Assembly: GCA_017615275.1 (NCBI GenBank)
Contig: JAGAAO010000018.1
Span: 1-56,628, forward strand
DNA: 56,628 nucleotides
DNA from: Butyrivibrio sp.
Lineage (GTDB): Bacteria > Bacillota > Clostridia > Lachnospirales > Lachnospiraceae
Reading direction: 5' to 3'
The notes under the pieces were generated by a model, which saw only the letters and a list, made by a program, of their open reading frames with translations, searched no databases and was not told where the DNA came from. Below are positions 1-8,479 of this stretch, one piece after another. Within the stretch, counting starts at the first letter, position 1; every line of letters starts with the position of its first letter. Made by a program: the position numbers and the translations under genes.

Positions 1-1135
1 TGAAATGGCGAGAGCTCTTTTCAAAGAATTCGCAGAAAAAGAAGTTAAGCCACATGCAATAGACGTTGATGAGACAGAGGAATTCCCTATCGAGACTGTA
101 AAGAAAATGCAGAAATTCGGTTTCATGGGTATTCCGATTCCTAAGGAGTATGGCGGACAGGGATGTGACCCTCTTACATACGCTATGTGTGTAGAGGAGC
201 TTGCTAAGGTATGCGGAACAACTGCAGTTATCGTATCAGCTCACACATCACTTTGCTGCGATCCTATCATGACATATGGTACAGAAGAGCAGAAGCAGAA
301 GTACCTCGTTCCCCTTGCAAAGGGTGAGAAGCTTGGTGCTTTCGGTCTTACTGAGCCCATGGCAGGAACAGACGCTCAGGGTGTTCAGACTAAGGCTGTT
401 CTTACAGAAGACGGTAAAGAGTGGATCCTTAACGGTTCTAAGTGCTTTATCACAAATGGTGAGGTTGCTGATGTTTACATCATCATCGCTTACACAGATA
501 TCGTAGAAGATAAGAAGGGAAGAAAGCAGAAGAAGTTCTCAGCATTCATCGTTGAGAAGGGAACTCCCGGCTTCACTTTCGGAACAAAAGAAAATAAGAT
601 GGGTATCCGTGGATCATCCACATACGAGCTCATTTTCCAGGATTGCCACATTCCTGCTGAGAACCTTCTCGGTGCTCGCGGAAAAGGATTTCCTATCGCA
701 ATGCACACTCTTGACGGCGGACGTATCGGTATCGCTGCTCAGGCTCTTGGTATTGCTGAAGGCGCACTTGACAGAACTGTTGAGTATGTTAAAGAGAGAA
801 AGCAGTTCGGCAGACCTATCAGTGCTTGCCAGAACACACAGTTCCAGCTTGCAAACATGGCTACACAGTGCGAAGCTGCAAGACTCCTTGTATATCAGGC
901 TGCTGATGCAAAGAAGAATAAGTCTTACTACGGCGTAGAAGCTGCTAAGGCTAAGCTTTATGCTGCTGAAGTTGCTATGGATGTTACAACAAAGGCTGTA
1001 CAGCTTCACGGTGGTTACGGATACATCAGAGAGTACGAAGTTGAGCGCATGATGCGTGATGCTAAGATCACTGAGATCTACGAAGGAACATCAGAAGTTC
1101 AGAGAATGGTTATCTCTGGTGATTTACTTAAGTAA
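1..1135 (+). CDS. bcd: Butyryl-CoA dehydrogenase (acyl-CoA dehydrogenase), 5' end cut off
   Basis: Flavin-dependent acyl-CoA dehydrogenase. In butyrate-forming anaerobes it reduces crotonyl-CoA to butyryl-CoA in a complex with EtfAB. The reading frame is open to the left window edge (a Glu codon precedes the first Met at 5), so only a few N-terminal residues are missing. The visible 376 residues cover the whole acyl-CoA dehydrogenase fold. The FAD/substrate motif FGLTEPMAGTDA lies near residue 113, and the C-terminal IYEGTSEVQ carries the presumed catalytic Glu. etfB and etfA follow directly, which favours Bcd over other acyl-CoA dehydrogenases. The 125-bp gap to etfB holds a family A hairpin repeat. 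The family call is firm; the substrate is inferred from the neighbours. Confidence 0.93.
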   Translation, partial: EMARALFKEFAEKEVKPHAIDVDETEEFPIETVKKMQKFGFMGIPIPKEYGGQGCDPLTYAMCVEELAKVCGTTAVIVSAHTSLCCDPIMTYGTEEQKQKYLVPLAKGEKLGAFGLTEPMAGTDAQGVQTKAVLTEDGKEWILNGSKCFITNGEVADVYIIIAYTDIVEDKKGRKQKKFSAFIVEKGTPGFTFGTKENKMGIRGSSTYELIFQDCHIPAENLLGARGKGFPIAMHTLDGGRIGIAAQALGIAEGALDRTVEYVKERKQFGRPISACQNTQFQLANMATQCEAARLLVYQAADAKKNKSYYGVEAAKAKLYAAEVAMDVTTKAVQLHGGYGYIREYEVERMMRDAKITEIYEGTSEVQRMVISGDLLK

Positions 1136-1137
1136 TC

Positions 1138-1246
1138 ACCTGGCGGCTGTGAGAACCTGACGAAGTATTTTTGAGTCTGGTTCGAACGTGTTATACCGAG
1201 TGAAGCGAGGTATAACTTCCTTAACAGATATTTCGCAGAAAAATAT
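1138..1246 (+). repeat. Family A hairpin repeat between bcd and etfB
   Basis: This segment follows the same order of blocks as the two tandem copies at 12107-12442: a GAGAAC block, a T-run, a TTCGAACG block, then a hairpin. The hairpin here is GTTATACC (1190-1197) paired with GGTATAAC (1209-1216), enclosing a loop that contains GTGAAGCGA. In the tRNA-cluster copies the stem is CTTCCG/CGGAAG around a similar loop. It lies inside the bcd-etfBA transcription unit, just before the etfB ribosome binding site at about 1248-1252. No U-run follows the stem, so it is not a simple terminator. Confidence 0.6.
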
Positions 1247-1260
1247 AAGGAGAATACAAA

Positions 1261-2052
1261 ATGAAAATTGTAGTTTGCATTAAGCAGGTTCCCGATACAA
1301 AGGGCGGCGTTAAATTCAAACCCGATGGAACATTGGATAGAGGTGCAATGCTTGCTATCATGAATCCTGATGACAAAGCAGGTCTTGAGGCAGCACTTAG
1401 ATTAAAAGATCAGTACGGCGCAGAGGTTACAGTTCTTACAATGGGACTTCCCAAGGCTGAAGCTGTACTTAGAGAGGCATTTGCGATGGGCGCAGACAAG
1501 GGAATCCTTGTAACTGACAGAGTACTCGGCGGTGCTGACACATGGGCAACATCTTCAACTATCGCAGGTGCAATCAGAAATCTTGAGTATGATCTTATCA
1601 TCACAGGCCGTCAGGCTATCGATGGAGATACAGCTCAGGTTGGACCTCAGATTTCAGAGCATCTTGGTCTTCCTGTTATCTCTTACGCAGAAGAGATCAA
1701 GGTTGATGAGAAGGCTAAGACTGTAGAGGTTAAGAGACAGTTCGAAGACAGATATCACATTGTAAAGGCTAAGATGCCTTGCCTTATCACAGCTCTTTCA
1801 GAGCTTAACGAGCCCAGATACATGACTCCCGGTGGAATCTTTGATGCTTTCGAGAAGGAAGTTACAGTTTGGGGCAGAGCAGATCTTAAGGATGTTGATG
1901 ATTCTAACCTTGGACTTAAGGGATCACCTACACAGATCGCAAAGGCTTCTGACAAGGTTAAGAAGGGTCAGGGAGAGAAGGTTGCTCTCGACTCAGCTGA
2001 GGAAGCAGTTGAATATCTGATGGGTAAGCTTGTAGAGAAGCACATCGTTTAA
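1261..2052 (+). CDS. etfB: Electron transfer flavoprotein, beta subunit
   Basis: Small subunit of the electron transfer flavoprotein that couples to Bcd. In anaerobes this complex can bifurcate electrons from NADH to crotonyl-CoA and ferredoxin. The 263-residue length is normal. It opens with MKIVVCIKQVPDT, typical of EtfB, and carries the ETF signature TGRQAIDGDTAQVGPQ near residues 116-131. Ribosome binding site AAGGAG precedes the ATG. It lies between bcd and etfA on the same strand, 25 bp from etfA, as in clostridial bcd-etfBA operons. Bifurcation is family knowledge and is not shown by this sequence alone. Confidence 0.95.
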   Translation: MKIVVCIKQVPDTKGGVKFKPDGTLDRGAMLAIMNPDDKAGLEAALRLKDQYGAEVTVLTMGLPKAEAVLREAFAMGADKGILVTDRVLGGADTWATSSTIAGAIRNLEYDLIITGRQAIDGDTAQVGPQISEHLGLPVISYAEEIKVDEKAKTVEVKRQFEDRYHIVKAKMPCLITALSELNEPRYMTPGGIFDAFEKEVTVWGRADLKDVDDSNLGLKGSPTQIAKASDKVKKGQGEKVALDSAEEAVEYLMGKLVEKHIV

Positions 2053-2077
2053 TATACATAGGAAAAGGAGAAGCGTC

Positions 2078-3124
2078 ATGTCTTTAGAAGAATATAAGGG
2101 TGTATTTATATTTGCTCAGCAGGTAGACAATGAACTTTCAAACATTGCACTTGAGCTTCTGGGCAAAGCAAAGAATCTTGCAGAAGATCTTGATGAGAAA
2201 AAAGTTACTGCAGTATTACTTGGAAGCGGAGTAAAGGGTCTTGCTGACAAGCTTGCCGAGTATGGTGCAGACAGAGTAATATTGGTTGATGATCCTGCTC
2301 TTAAGGATTACAGAACAGAGCCTTACACACATGCTCTTGCATCTGTTATCGATGAGTTTAAGCCTGAGATCCTCCTTGTTGGTGCTACAGCAATCGGTAG
2401 AGATCTTGGCCCCAGAGTATCATCAAGAGTACATACAGGACTTACAGCTGACTGTACAAGTCTTGATATCGGTGATTTCCCGCTTAATCCGGCTCCCGGA
2501 CAGGAACAGAAGCACAAACAGCTTCTTATGACACGTCCTGCATTCGGCGGAAACACAATAGCAACAATTGCATGCCCTGACTTCCGTCCTCAGATGGCTA
2601 CGGTACGTCCCGGTGTTATGCAGAAGATCGATCCTATCAAGGGTGCAAAGGCAGAGGTTGTAGAATTCAATCCCGGATTCGTAGAGAACAACTGCTATAC
2701 AGAGATCGTAAAGATCGTAAAGGAAGCATCAAGCGTAGCTGATATCCAGGCTGCTAAGATCCTTGTATCAGGTGGTCGTGGAGTTGGTTCTGCAGAGAAC
2801 TTCAAGCTTCTTGATGACCTTGCAGAGGCTCTTAACGGAACAGTTTCATGCTCACGTGCCGTTGTAGATTCAGGCTGGAAGCCCAAGGATCTTCAGGTTG
2901 GACAGACTGGTAAGACAGTTCGTCCCGCTCTTTACTTTGCTATCGGTATTTCAGGTGCTATCCAGCACGTAGCAGGTATGGAAGAGTCAGACATCATCAT
3001 CGCTATCAACAAAGATGAGAATGCTCCTATCTTTGATGTAGCTGATTACGGTGTAGTAGGAGATCTTAACAAGATCCTTCCTGTACTTACAAAGCAGATC
3101 AAGGAAGCTTTAGCTGAAAAGTAA
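2078..3124 (+). CDS. etfA: Electron transfer flavoprotein, alpha subunit
   Basis: Large, FAD-binding subunit of EtfAB, partner of etfB and electron donor to Bcd. It has 348 residues. The C-terminal FAD domain is clear: GGRGVGSAENF near residue 232, then GQTGKTVRPALYFAIGISGA and the HVAGMEESDIIIAINKD block. There is no ferredoxin-like extension at the N-terminus, as is found in some other EtfA proteins. The AAAAGGAG ribosome binding site is well spaced. A good intrinsic terminator follows at about 3158, so this is probably the last gene of the bcd-etfBA unit. Confidence 0.95.
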   Translation: MSLEEYKGVFIFAQQVDNELSNIALELLGKAKNLAEDLDEKKVTAVLLGSGVKGLADKLAEYGADRVILVDDPALKDYRTEPYTHALASVIDEFKPEILLVGATAIGRDLGPRVSSRVHTGLTADCTSLDIGDFPLNPAPGQEQKHKQLLMTRPAFGGNTIATIACPDFRPQMATVRPGVMQKIDPIKGAKAEVVEFNPGFVENNCYTEIVKIVKEASSVADIQAAKILVSGGRGVGSAENFKLLDDLAEALNGTVSCSRAVVDSGWKPKDLQVGQTGKTVRPALYFAIGISGAIQHVAGMEESDIIIAINKDENAPIFDVADYGVVGDLNKILPVLTKQIKEALAEK

Positions 3125-3157
3125 GCGGAACTTCCTTAGATGAATATTGTGTAAAAA

Positions 3158-3196
3158 GGGGTGCTTATCTAACCATAAGCACTCCTGATTTTTTTC
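3158..3196 (+). terminator. Intrinsic terminator after etfA
   Basis: The stem GGGGTGCTTAT (3158-3168) pairs with ATAAGCACTCC (3175-3185), with one G-U pair and a 6-nt loop. A run of seven T follows after three bases. It ends the bcd-etfBA unit and separates it from cbiM. Confidence 0.85.
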
Positions 3197-3286
3197 ATAA
3201 AAATATCCCCCTGGGGGGCTTGTGAAGCGCTTTATTTCTGACATATACTTTTTGTGAAAAATATATCAGTATTGGAGGATAAAGCT

Positions 3287-4294
3287 ATGCATATGGCAGA
3301 TGCGCTGATTGCACCCGCGGTTGCAGGTACAATGTATGTGTTGTCAACAGGAGCGGCAGGTGTTTCTGTAAAAAAAGTAAGAGAAGAAAGTGATGAATCC
3401 AAGATACCTGTGATGGGTGTAATGGGAGCGTTTGTATTTGCGACTCAGATGCTCAACTTCACTATTCCGGGAACGGGATCGTCGGGACATCTTTGCGGAG
3501 GCATGATGCTTTCTGCAATGCTCGGACCCTTTGCGGGATTCCTTACTATGATAGGAGTGCTTCTCGTACAGTGCTTACTGTTTGCAGACGGCGGTCTGAT
3601 GGCACTTGGATGTAATATATGGAATATGGCATTTTACGGGTGCTTTGTAGGAGCTTTACTTATATGGCGTCCGATAATGAAGAAAGGGGCAACAAGAGCA
3701 AAGATAATCGCAGCGTCGATCATCGGATGCGTTCTTACGTTGCAGATGGGAGCTTTCTCTGTTACTATCGAAACACTGATCTCCGGTATTTCAGAGCTTC
3801 CTTTTTCAACATTCCTTGCTACGATGCAGCCTATACATCTTGCAATCGGATTTGTTGAAGGACTCATTACTTCAGCGGTTCTTATCTTTGTAAATGAGGC
3901 TAGACCTGAGATGCTTTGGGGTGTTGGCGAAGAGACCAAGAAAGAAGGCAAGCTTAAGTTTAAGACAACGATTATTGTTATCGCTGTGGCAGCAGCAATC
4001 TGCGGAGGCTTCGTATCACTTTATGCTTCTGCATTCCCTGACGGACTTGAGTGGTCCATGGAGCAGGTTGCCGGAACAACCGAGCTTGAGGCAGAAGGAA
4101 CTGTATATGAGACTGCAGAGTCTATACAGGAGACAACATCTCTTTTGCCTGATTATGCATTTAAAGACAGTGAGTCAGCTGCAGGAACAAGCTTTTCCGG
4201 AATTGTAGGTGCATTTATCGTTGCAGCTCTTTCAGCTGTTTTCTGCTATGCTTTCAAATTCTTTAGGAGAAATACAGAGACCAAAACTGCTTAA
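3287..4294 (+). CDS. cbiM: Cobalt ECF transporter substrate-binding component, CbiM fused to a CbiN-like domain
   Basis: Membrane component that captures Co2+ for the CbiMNQO energy-coupling-factor importer. I start it at the ATG at 3287, 8 bp behind a GGAGG. This gives the N-terminus MHMADALIAP; in this family the terminal Met amine and His2 are metal ligands, which strongly supports the choice. Residues up to about 215 are the CbiM membrane domain. They are followed by a transmembrane helix, an extracytoplasmic stretch with FPDGLEWS and LPDY (the PDGLE/CbiN signature) and a last helix ending in basic residues. So CbiM and CbiN are one 335-residue protein and no separate cbiN is needed. Its stop overlaps the cbiQ start. 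Nickel as substrate is less likely but not excluded. Confidence 0.88.
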   Translation: MHMADALIAPAVAGTMYVLSTGAAGVSVKKVREESDESKIPVMGVMGAFVFATQMLNFTIPGTGSSGHLCGGMMLSAMLGPFAGFLTMIGVLLVQCLLFADGGLMALGCNIWNMAFYGCFVGALLIWRPIMKKGATRAKIIAASIIGCVLTLQMGAFSVTIETLISGISELPFSTFLATMQPIHLAIGFVEGLITSAVLIFVNEARPEMLWGVGEETKKEGKLKFKTTIIVIAVAAAICGGFVSLYASAFPDGLEWSMEQVAGTTELEAEGTVYETAESIQETTSLLPDYAFKDSESAAGTSFSGIVGAFIVAALSAVFCYAFKFFRRNTETKTA

Positions 4295-5064
4295 TGAATT
4301 CTATAGAAAAAAAGCTTTTGGAACTGAATAAGATAGAAGATATTCAGCAGCGTTCCCATTGGATGAATTCGCTTCATCCTCTGGGGAAGCTGCTTATTAG
4401 CGTTATATACATATTGTGTGTGACGTCGTTTGATAAGTATGATATCGTACATCTTATACTGATGTCCGTGTATATCATCTTCACCTTTGCGATTGGAGAA
4501 CTCTCTTTTAAAGAGGGAATATATCGCATGAGATTGATTCTTCCGCTGCTTATTTTTGTCGGGATATTCAATCCTTTTTTGGACAAAAATATAGTACTCA
4601 TTGCGGGATATGAAGTCAGAGGCGGAATAGTGTCGATGCTGACGCTTGTTGTAAAAGGTGTGTACACTGTTCTTGCAGTCTATGCGCTTATAGCAACGAC
4701 GCCTATAGATGATATCTGTTATGCGCTCAGAATAATTAAGATCCCAAAGATAATAGTGATAGTCATCATGCTGATATACAGATATATAGACGTGATGTCG
4801 AAAGAGGCAGACAGGATATTCACATCTTACAGGCTGAGAGCTCCGGGACAAAAAGGAATTGCTTATAAATATTGGGGAGCACTTGTCGGACAGTGGCTTC
4901 TTCGAAGCATGGACAGAGCACAGATTGTCTATGAGAGCATGACGCTCCGAGGATTTAGGGGGGATTTTATTCCTTCGAAAAAAAGTGTGAGAGCATTGGA
5001 TGTAATCTATCCTATTGTATGGATCGCTATTTTTATGATCATAAGATTTGCAGTTACAGGTTGA
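4294..5064 (+). CDS. cbiQ: Cobalt ECF transporter transmembrane protein CbiQ
   Basis: Conserved membrane component (EcfT type) that couples the ATPase to the CbiM substrate unit. It has 256 residues with several hydrophobic segments. Near residue 170 is an EADRIFTSYRLRAPG stretch, and near 210 ESMTLRGFRGDF. These are the two Ala/Arg-Gly coupling helices that dock on the ATPase in this family. The ATG overlaps the last base of the cbiM stop (TAATG), which indicates translational coupling. The open frame on the opposite strand over this gene is a shadow. Confidence 0.88.
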   Translation: MNSIEKKLLELNKIEDIQQRSHWMNSLHPLGKLLISVIYILCVTSFDKYDIVHLILMSVYIIFTFAIGELSFKEGIYRMRLILPLLIFVGIFNPFLDKNIVLIAGYEVRGGIVSMLTLVVKGVYTVLAVYALIATTPIDDICYALRIIKIPKIIVIVIMLIYRYIDVMSKEADRIFTSYRLRAPGQKGIAYKYWGALVGQWLLRSMDRAQIVYESMTLRGFRGDFIPSKKSVRALDVIYPIVWIAIFMIIRFAVTG

Positions 5065-5080
5065 TGAAAAAGAGGTTTTT

Positions 5081-5800
5081 ATGAAAACAGGTGTTAGCGG
5101 CGAGCTTCTGAATATTTCGGGACTTAGTTTTTCATATGAAAAAGACAAAGAAGTGCTAAAAGATATTGATCTTAAGGCGGTTGACGGAGAGAGCATCGCC
5201 CTTGTCGGAGCAAACGGAATAGGAAAGTCCACACTCATGAAACTCATGGTTGGATTATATCTTGATTTTTCGGGAGATATTACGGTCGCAGGACATAAGA
5301 TGTGCGCGGCTAATCTTGATCACATACGAGAGCATATCGGTTATGTTTTTCAGGATTCCGACAGTCAGCTCTTTTTATCGACAGTTGAAGATGATGTGGC
5401 ATTTGGACCGCGCAACTACGGGCTTTCTGAAGAGGAAGTGGAACAAAGAGTTGCAAAAGCACTTGGACAGGTTGGCATAGAGAATCTCAGAAAGAGTAAG
5501 ACTTACAAGCTTTCGGGCGGGGAAAAGAAACTTGCGTCGATCGCAACTATTCTTTCGATGGAGCCTGATATAGTGATCATGGATGAGCCCTCGGTTGCAC
5601 TTGATCCCAGAAACAGACGCAATCTGATAATGGTTCTCAAAGACATAAGAGGTCTTAAGATAATAGCATCCCACGATCTTGATTTTGTGATGAATACATG
5701 TGAGAGAACGATACTTTTGGATGATGCGACAATAGTGGCAGACGGTGCAACAAAAGATATTCTTGGAAATGAAGCGCTGTTGCAGGCACACGGACTATGA
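5081..5800 (+). CDS. cbiO: Cobalt ECF transporter ATP-binding protein CbiO
   Basis: ABC ATPase that energises the CbiMQ importer. The ATG at 5081 lies just behind an AGAGGT site and 16 bp after cbiQ; an upstream TTG in frame would overlap cbiQ and lacks a binding site. The 239 residues contain Walker A GANGIGKST (about residue 43), the Q-loop YVFQDSDSQLF typical of CbiO/EcfA, the signature LSGGEKK, Walker B IVIMDEPS and the switch His in ASHDLDF. It is the last gene of the cbiMQO unit. Confidence 0.92.
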   Translation: MKTGVSGELLNISGLSFSYEKDKEVLKDIDLKAVDGESIALVGANGIGKSTLMKLMVGLYLDFSGDITVAGHKMCAANLDHIREHIGYVFQDSDSQLFLSTVEDDVAFGPRNYGLSEEEVEQRVAKALGQVGIENLRKSKTYKLSGGEKKLASIATILSMEPDIVIMDEPSVALDPRNRRNLIMVLKDIRGLKIIASHDLDFVMNTCERTILLDDATIVADGATKDILGNEALLQAHGL

Positions 5801-5827
5801 TACAAATATGAAGTAAACATAAATACG

Positions 5828-5856
5828 TTGAGTGCTAAACATTAAAGTGATAAAAT
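5828..5856 (+). promoter_or_regulatory. Promoter for thiolase gene
   Basis: A sigma-A-like pair TTGAGT (5828-5833) and TAAAAT (5851-5856) is separated by 17 bp, upstream of the thiolase ribosome binding site GGAGGT at 5881. It allows thiolase to be transcribed separately from the cobalt operon. Confidence 0.55.
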
Positions 5857-5890
5857 AATAATTGGTACAGTAGTAATTTTGGAGGTGTGT

Positions 5891-7072
5891 ATGTTGAGAA
5901 AAGTAGTATTGGCAGGTGCATGCAGAACTGCCATCGGAACAATGGGAGGAGCGCTCAGTACAACTCCTGCTCCTGCTCTTGGAACAGTTGTAATTAAGGA
6001 AGCGTTGAACCGCGCAGGTGTTAAGCCTGAGCAGGTTGATGAAGTGTATATGGGCTGCGTTATTCAGGCGGGACTCGGACAGAATCCTGCAAGACAGGCA
6101 GCTATCAATGCGGGGATACCGGTTGAAGTTCCTGCAACAACAATAAATGTTCTTTGTGGATCAGGACTTCATTGTGTAAATCTTGCGGCAAAGCTTATTT
6201 CAATGGGAGATGCCGATATCATAGTGGCAGGTGGTATGGAGAATATGTCCATGGCGCCTTACCTTATGCAGCAGGGACGTTACGGATATCGCATGGGCTC
6301 CGGAGAGCTTCAGGATGCAATGATAAAGGATGCCCTTACCGATGCATTCGGCGGATATCACATGGGAATAACCGCTGAGAATATTGCAGAGCAGTGGCAC
6401 CTTACAAGAGAGCAGCTCGACGAGTTTGCCGCATGGTCACAGAACAAGGCTGAGAAAGCCATTGCAGAAGGAAAGTTCAAGGAAGAGATCGTTCCTGTTG
6501 AGATAAAGAAAAAGAAAGAGACAATTCTTTTTGACACAGACGAAGGACCGAGAGCCGGAGTAACAGCTGCGGGTATCGCACACTTAAAGCCTGCGTTCAA
6601 GAAGGATGGCGGTGTTGTAACGGCAGCAAATTCATCCGGAATCAACGATGCCGCTTCTGCAATAATCGTAATGAGTGAAGAGAAGGCAAAAGAGCTTGGT
6701 GTTAAGCCTCTCGGAACGTGGATTGCCGGAGAACTTGCAGGCGTAGAGCCCAGCATAATGGGAATTGGACCTGTTGCCGCAACACAGAAAGTTATGAAAA
6801 AAGCCGGATATTCAATCGGTGATTTTGATCTTATCGAAGCAAACGAAGCTTTTGCCGCACAGTCGGTAGCGGTTCAGCATGATCTTGGATTCAGCAATGA
6901 CGTGCTCAACGTAAACGGTGGAGCTATTGCTTTGGGACATCCCGTTGGATGTTCGGGAAACAGAATTCTCGTAACTCTTCTTTATGAGATGCAGAGAAGA
7001 GATGTACATAAGGGACTTGCCACATTGTGTGTAGGTGGCGGAATGGGATGTGCTGCTATTGTAGAGCGATAA
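5891..7072 (+). CDS. thlA: Acetyl-CoA C-acetyltransferase (thiolase)
   Basis: Condenses two acetyl-CoA to acetoacetyl-CoA, the first step of the butyrate pathway that Bcd/EtfAB completes. The start is the ATG at 5891, 4 bp after GGAGGT; the longer frame from an upstream TTG would put the ribosome binding site inside the gene. The 393 residues are the usual thiolase length. The nucleophilic Cys is C89 in NVLCGSGLH. Also present are EANEAFA, the catalytic His in [14 protein letters not shown] and the second Cys in TLCVGGGMG, so the enzyme should be active. Biosynthetic direction is inferred from context. Confidence 0.94.
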   Translation: MLRKVVLAGACRTAIGTMGGALSTTPAPALGTVVIKEALNRAGVKPEQVDEVYMGCVIQAGLGQNPARQAAINAGIPVEVPATTINVLCGSGLHCVNLAAKLISMGDADIIVAGGMENMSMAPYLMQQGRYGYRMGSGELQDAMIKDALTDAFGGYHMGITAENIAEQWHLTREQLDEFAAWSQNKAEKAIAEGKFKEEIVPVEIKKKKETILFDTDEGPRAGVTAAGIAHLKPAFKKDGGVVTAANSSGINDAASAIIVMSEEKAKELGVKPLGTWIAGELAGVEPSIMGIGPVAATQKVMKKAGYSIGDFDLIEANEAFAAQSVAVQHDLGFSNDVLNVNGGAIALGHPVGCSGNRILVTLLYEMQRRDVHKGLATLCVGGGMGCAAIVER

Positions 7073-7097
7073 ATGACTTAACTCATGGAGGCTTTTG

Positions 7098-8231
7098 ATG
7101 GCTGATCGTTCAATTTTGCTGGTAGATGATAACGACATAAACAGAGGTATCCTTGCAGAAATATTCAAAGATAAATACGACATTATTGAGGCAAGTGATG
7201 GAATGGAGGCTGTGCAGCTTATTGTTGAGCAGACTTCAAAAATTGCCGCGGTTTTGTTGGATGTGATCATGCCGGGGATGGACGGATATGCCGTGCTTGA
7301 GGCAATGGTCAAAAAAGACAACCTCAATGAAAAAATTCCTGTGCTTATGATAACTGCGGATACGTCAACGGAGGCTGAGAGAACCAGCTACGAGAAAGGC
7401 GCGGCTGACGTCATACATAAGCCGTTTGATCCTGTGATCGTAGACAGGCGTGTGTCAAAGGCAATCGAGCTGTATGACCACAAGAATAATCTTGAGACGA
7501 AGGTAGACGATCAGACAAGAGTTCTGAAAAAGCAGTTTATTTATCTCAAGAAGCAGGAAGAAAAGCTTCGCTACAGCAACGAGAAAGTTATTGATACGAT
7601 AGCTACAATCATCGAGTTCAGAAACATGGAGTCGGGTTATCATCTTAAGAGGATCAAGGGCTTTGTAAGAATACTCGCCCTAACCGCAATGAACAATTAT
7701 CCTGAGCTGGGGCTCACTCCTCATATGATAGAGATAATAACTCAGGCTTCAGCCATGCATGATGTCGGAAAGATATCCGTTCCCGATTCGATACTTCTTA
7801 AACCGGGAAGACTTACTTCTGAAGAATTTGAAGTGATGAAATCTCACACTACAAGAGGTTGTGAGATAATAGAAAAACTCAAGGACATTCAGGACAAAGA
7901 GTATTATGAGGCTTGTCTTGATATATGCAGACATCACCACGAGAGGTATGACGGAAGGGGATATCCCGACGGCTTAAAGGGCGAAGAGAACTCAATGGGA
8001 GCTCAGCTTACAGCCCTTGCGGACGTATATGATGCTCTTGTAAGTGACAGAGTATATAAATCCGCATATCCTGTGGATAAAGCCTATGAAATGATCAAGA
8101 ACGGCGAATGCGGTGTGTTCTCGCCTAAGCTTCTTGCATGTTTTGAATTTGCAAGACCTGACATGGAGAAGCTCGTAGCCCAGACCAAAGCTGCGGAAGC
8201 AGCCGAGAAGGGCATGTATTCACCATATTAA
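7098..8231 (+). CDS. Response regulator with HD-GYP domain, probable c-di-GMP phosphodiesterase
   Basis: Two-component output protein. Residues 1-120 form a receiver domain with acidic pocket DD at 10-11, phospho-acceptor D55 in LLDVIMPGMDG and the conserved Lys in HKPFD. A linker of about 40 charged residues, probably coiled coil, follows. The HD-GYP domain has H220-D221 in AMHDVGKI, then HHERYDGRGYPDG near residue 280, so the metal ligands and the GYP motif are intact. Members hydrolyse c-di-GMP. No histidine kinase gene is adjacent, so its partner is unknown. The start is the ATG at 7098, behind GGAGG. Confidence 0.88.
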   Translation: MADRSILLVDDNDINRGILAEIFKDKYDIIEASDGMEAVQLIVEQTSKIAAVLLDVIMPGMDGYAVLEAMVKKDNLNEKIPVLMITADTSTEAERTSYEKGAADVIHKPFDPVIVDRRVSKAIELYDHKNNLETKVDDQTRVLKKQFIYLKKQEEKLRYSNEKVIDTIATIIEFRNMESGYHLKRIKGFVRILALTAMNNYPELGLTPHMIEIITQASAMHDVGKISVPDSILLKPGRLTSEEFEVMKSHTTRGCEIIEKLKDIQDKEYYEACLDICRHHHERYDGRGYPDGLKGEENSMGAQLTALADVYDALVSDRVYKSAYPVDKAYEMIKNGECGVFSPKLLACFEFARPDMEKLVAQTKAAEAAEKGMYSPY

Positions 8232-8239
8232 AAATATTA

Positions 8240-8268
8240 TTGACAAAGACGCCTGCGGTACATATAAT
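8240..8268 (+). promoter_or_regulatory. Consensus promoter of tRNA-Arg with inverted repeat around the -10 box
   Basis: Perfect TTGACA (8240-8245) and TATAAT (8263-8268) hexamers are separated by 17 bp. A 9-bp perfect inverted repeat, CGCCTGCGG at 8250-8258 and CCGCAGGCG at 8280-8288, brackets the -10 box and the likely start site near 8275. Confidence 0.85.
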
Positions 8269-8298
8269 ATAGTTTGTTGCCGCAGGCGGCATTTATGT

Positions 8299-8372
8299 GT
8301 GAGTGTAGCTCAGCTGGATAGAGCGTCTGGCTACGGACCAGAAGGTCGCGAGTTCGAATCTTGTCACTCACA
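8299..8372 (+). tRNA. tRNA-Arg (anticodon ACG)
   Basis: A full cloverleaf can be drawn: acceptor GTGAGTG/CACTCAC, a D arm, anticodon arm TCTGG/CCAGA with ACG at 8333-8335, and T loop TTCGAAT. The CCA end is not encoded; the discriminator is A. The ACG anticodon implies inosine modification to read CGN codons. Confidence 0.97.
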
Positions 8373-8381
8373 TTATTATAG

Positions 8382-8417
8382 AAGCTTTGAAAACCGAACG
8401 TTTTCAGAGCTTTTTTC
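8382..8417 (+). terminator. Terminator of tRNA-Arg
   Basis: The stem AAGCTTTGAAAAC pairs with GTTTTCAGAGCTT around a 5-nt loop, with one mismatch, and is followed by TTTT, then CA and a second T-run. Confidence 0.85.
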
Positions 8418-8479
8418 ATTTTTTAAGTAATCACTAGGTTCGGTTTTTATGAACCCTAACTTATGGTATACTGATTTAC

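Noticed and set aside
3200-3286. Cobalamin riboswitch upstream of cbiM
   Set aside because: The gap after the etfA terminator is under 100 bp and contains no B12-box-like sequence.
4291-5247. 318-residue open frame antisense to cbiQ
   Set aside because: Rich in Tyr, His and Lys without any domain pattern, no ribosome binding site, and opposite to a well-supported gene.
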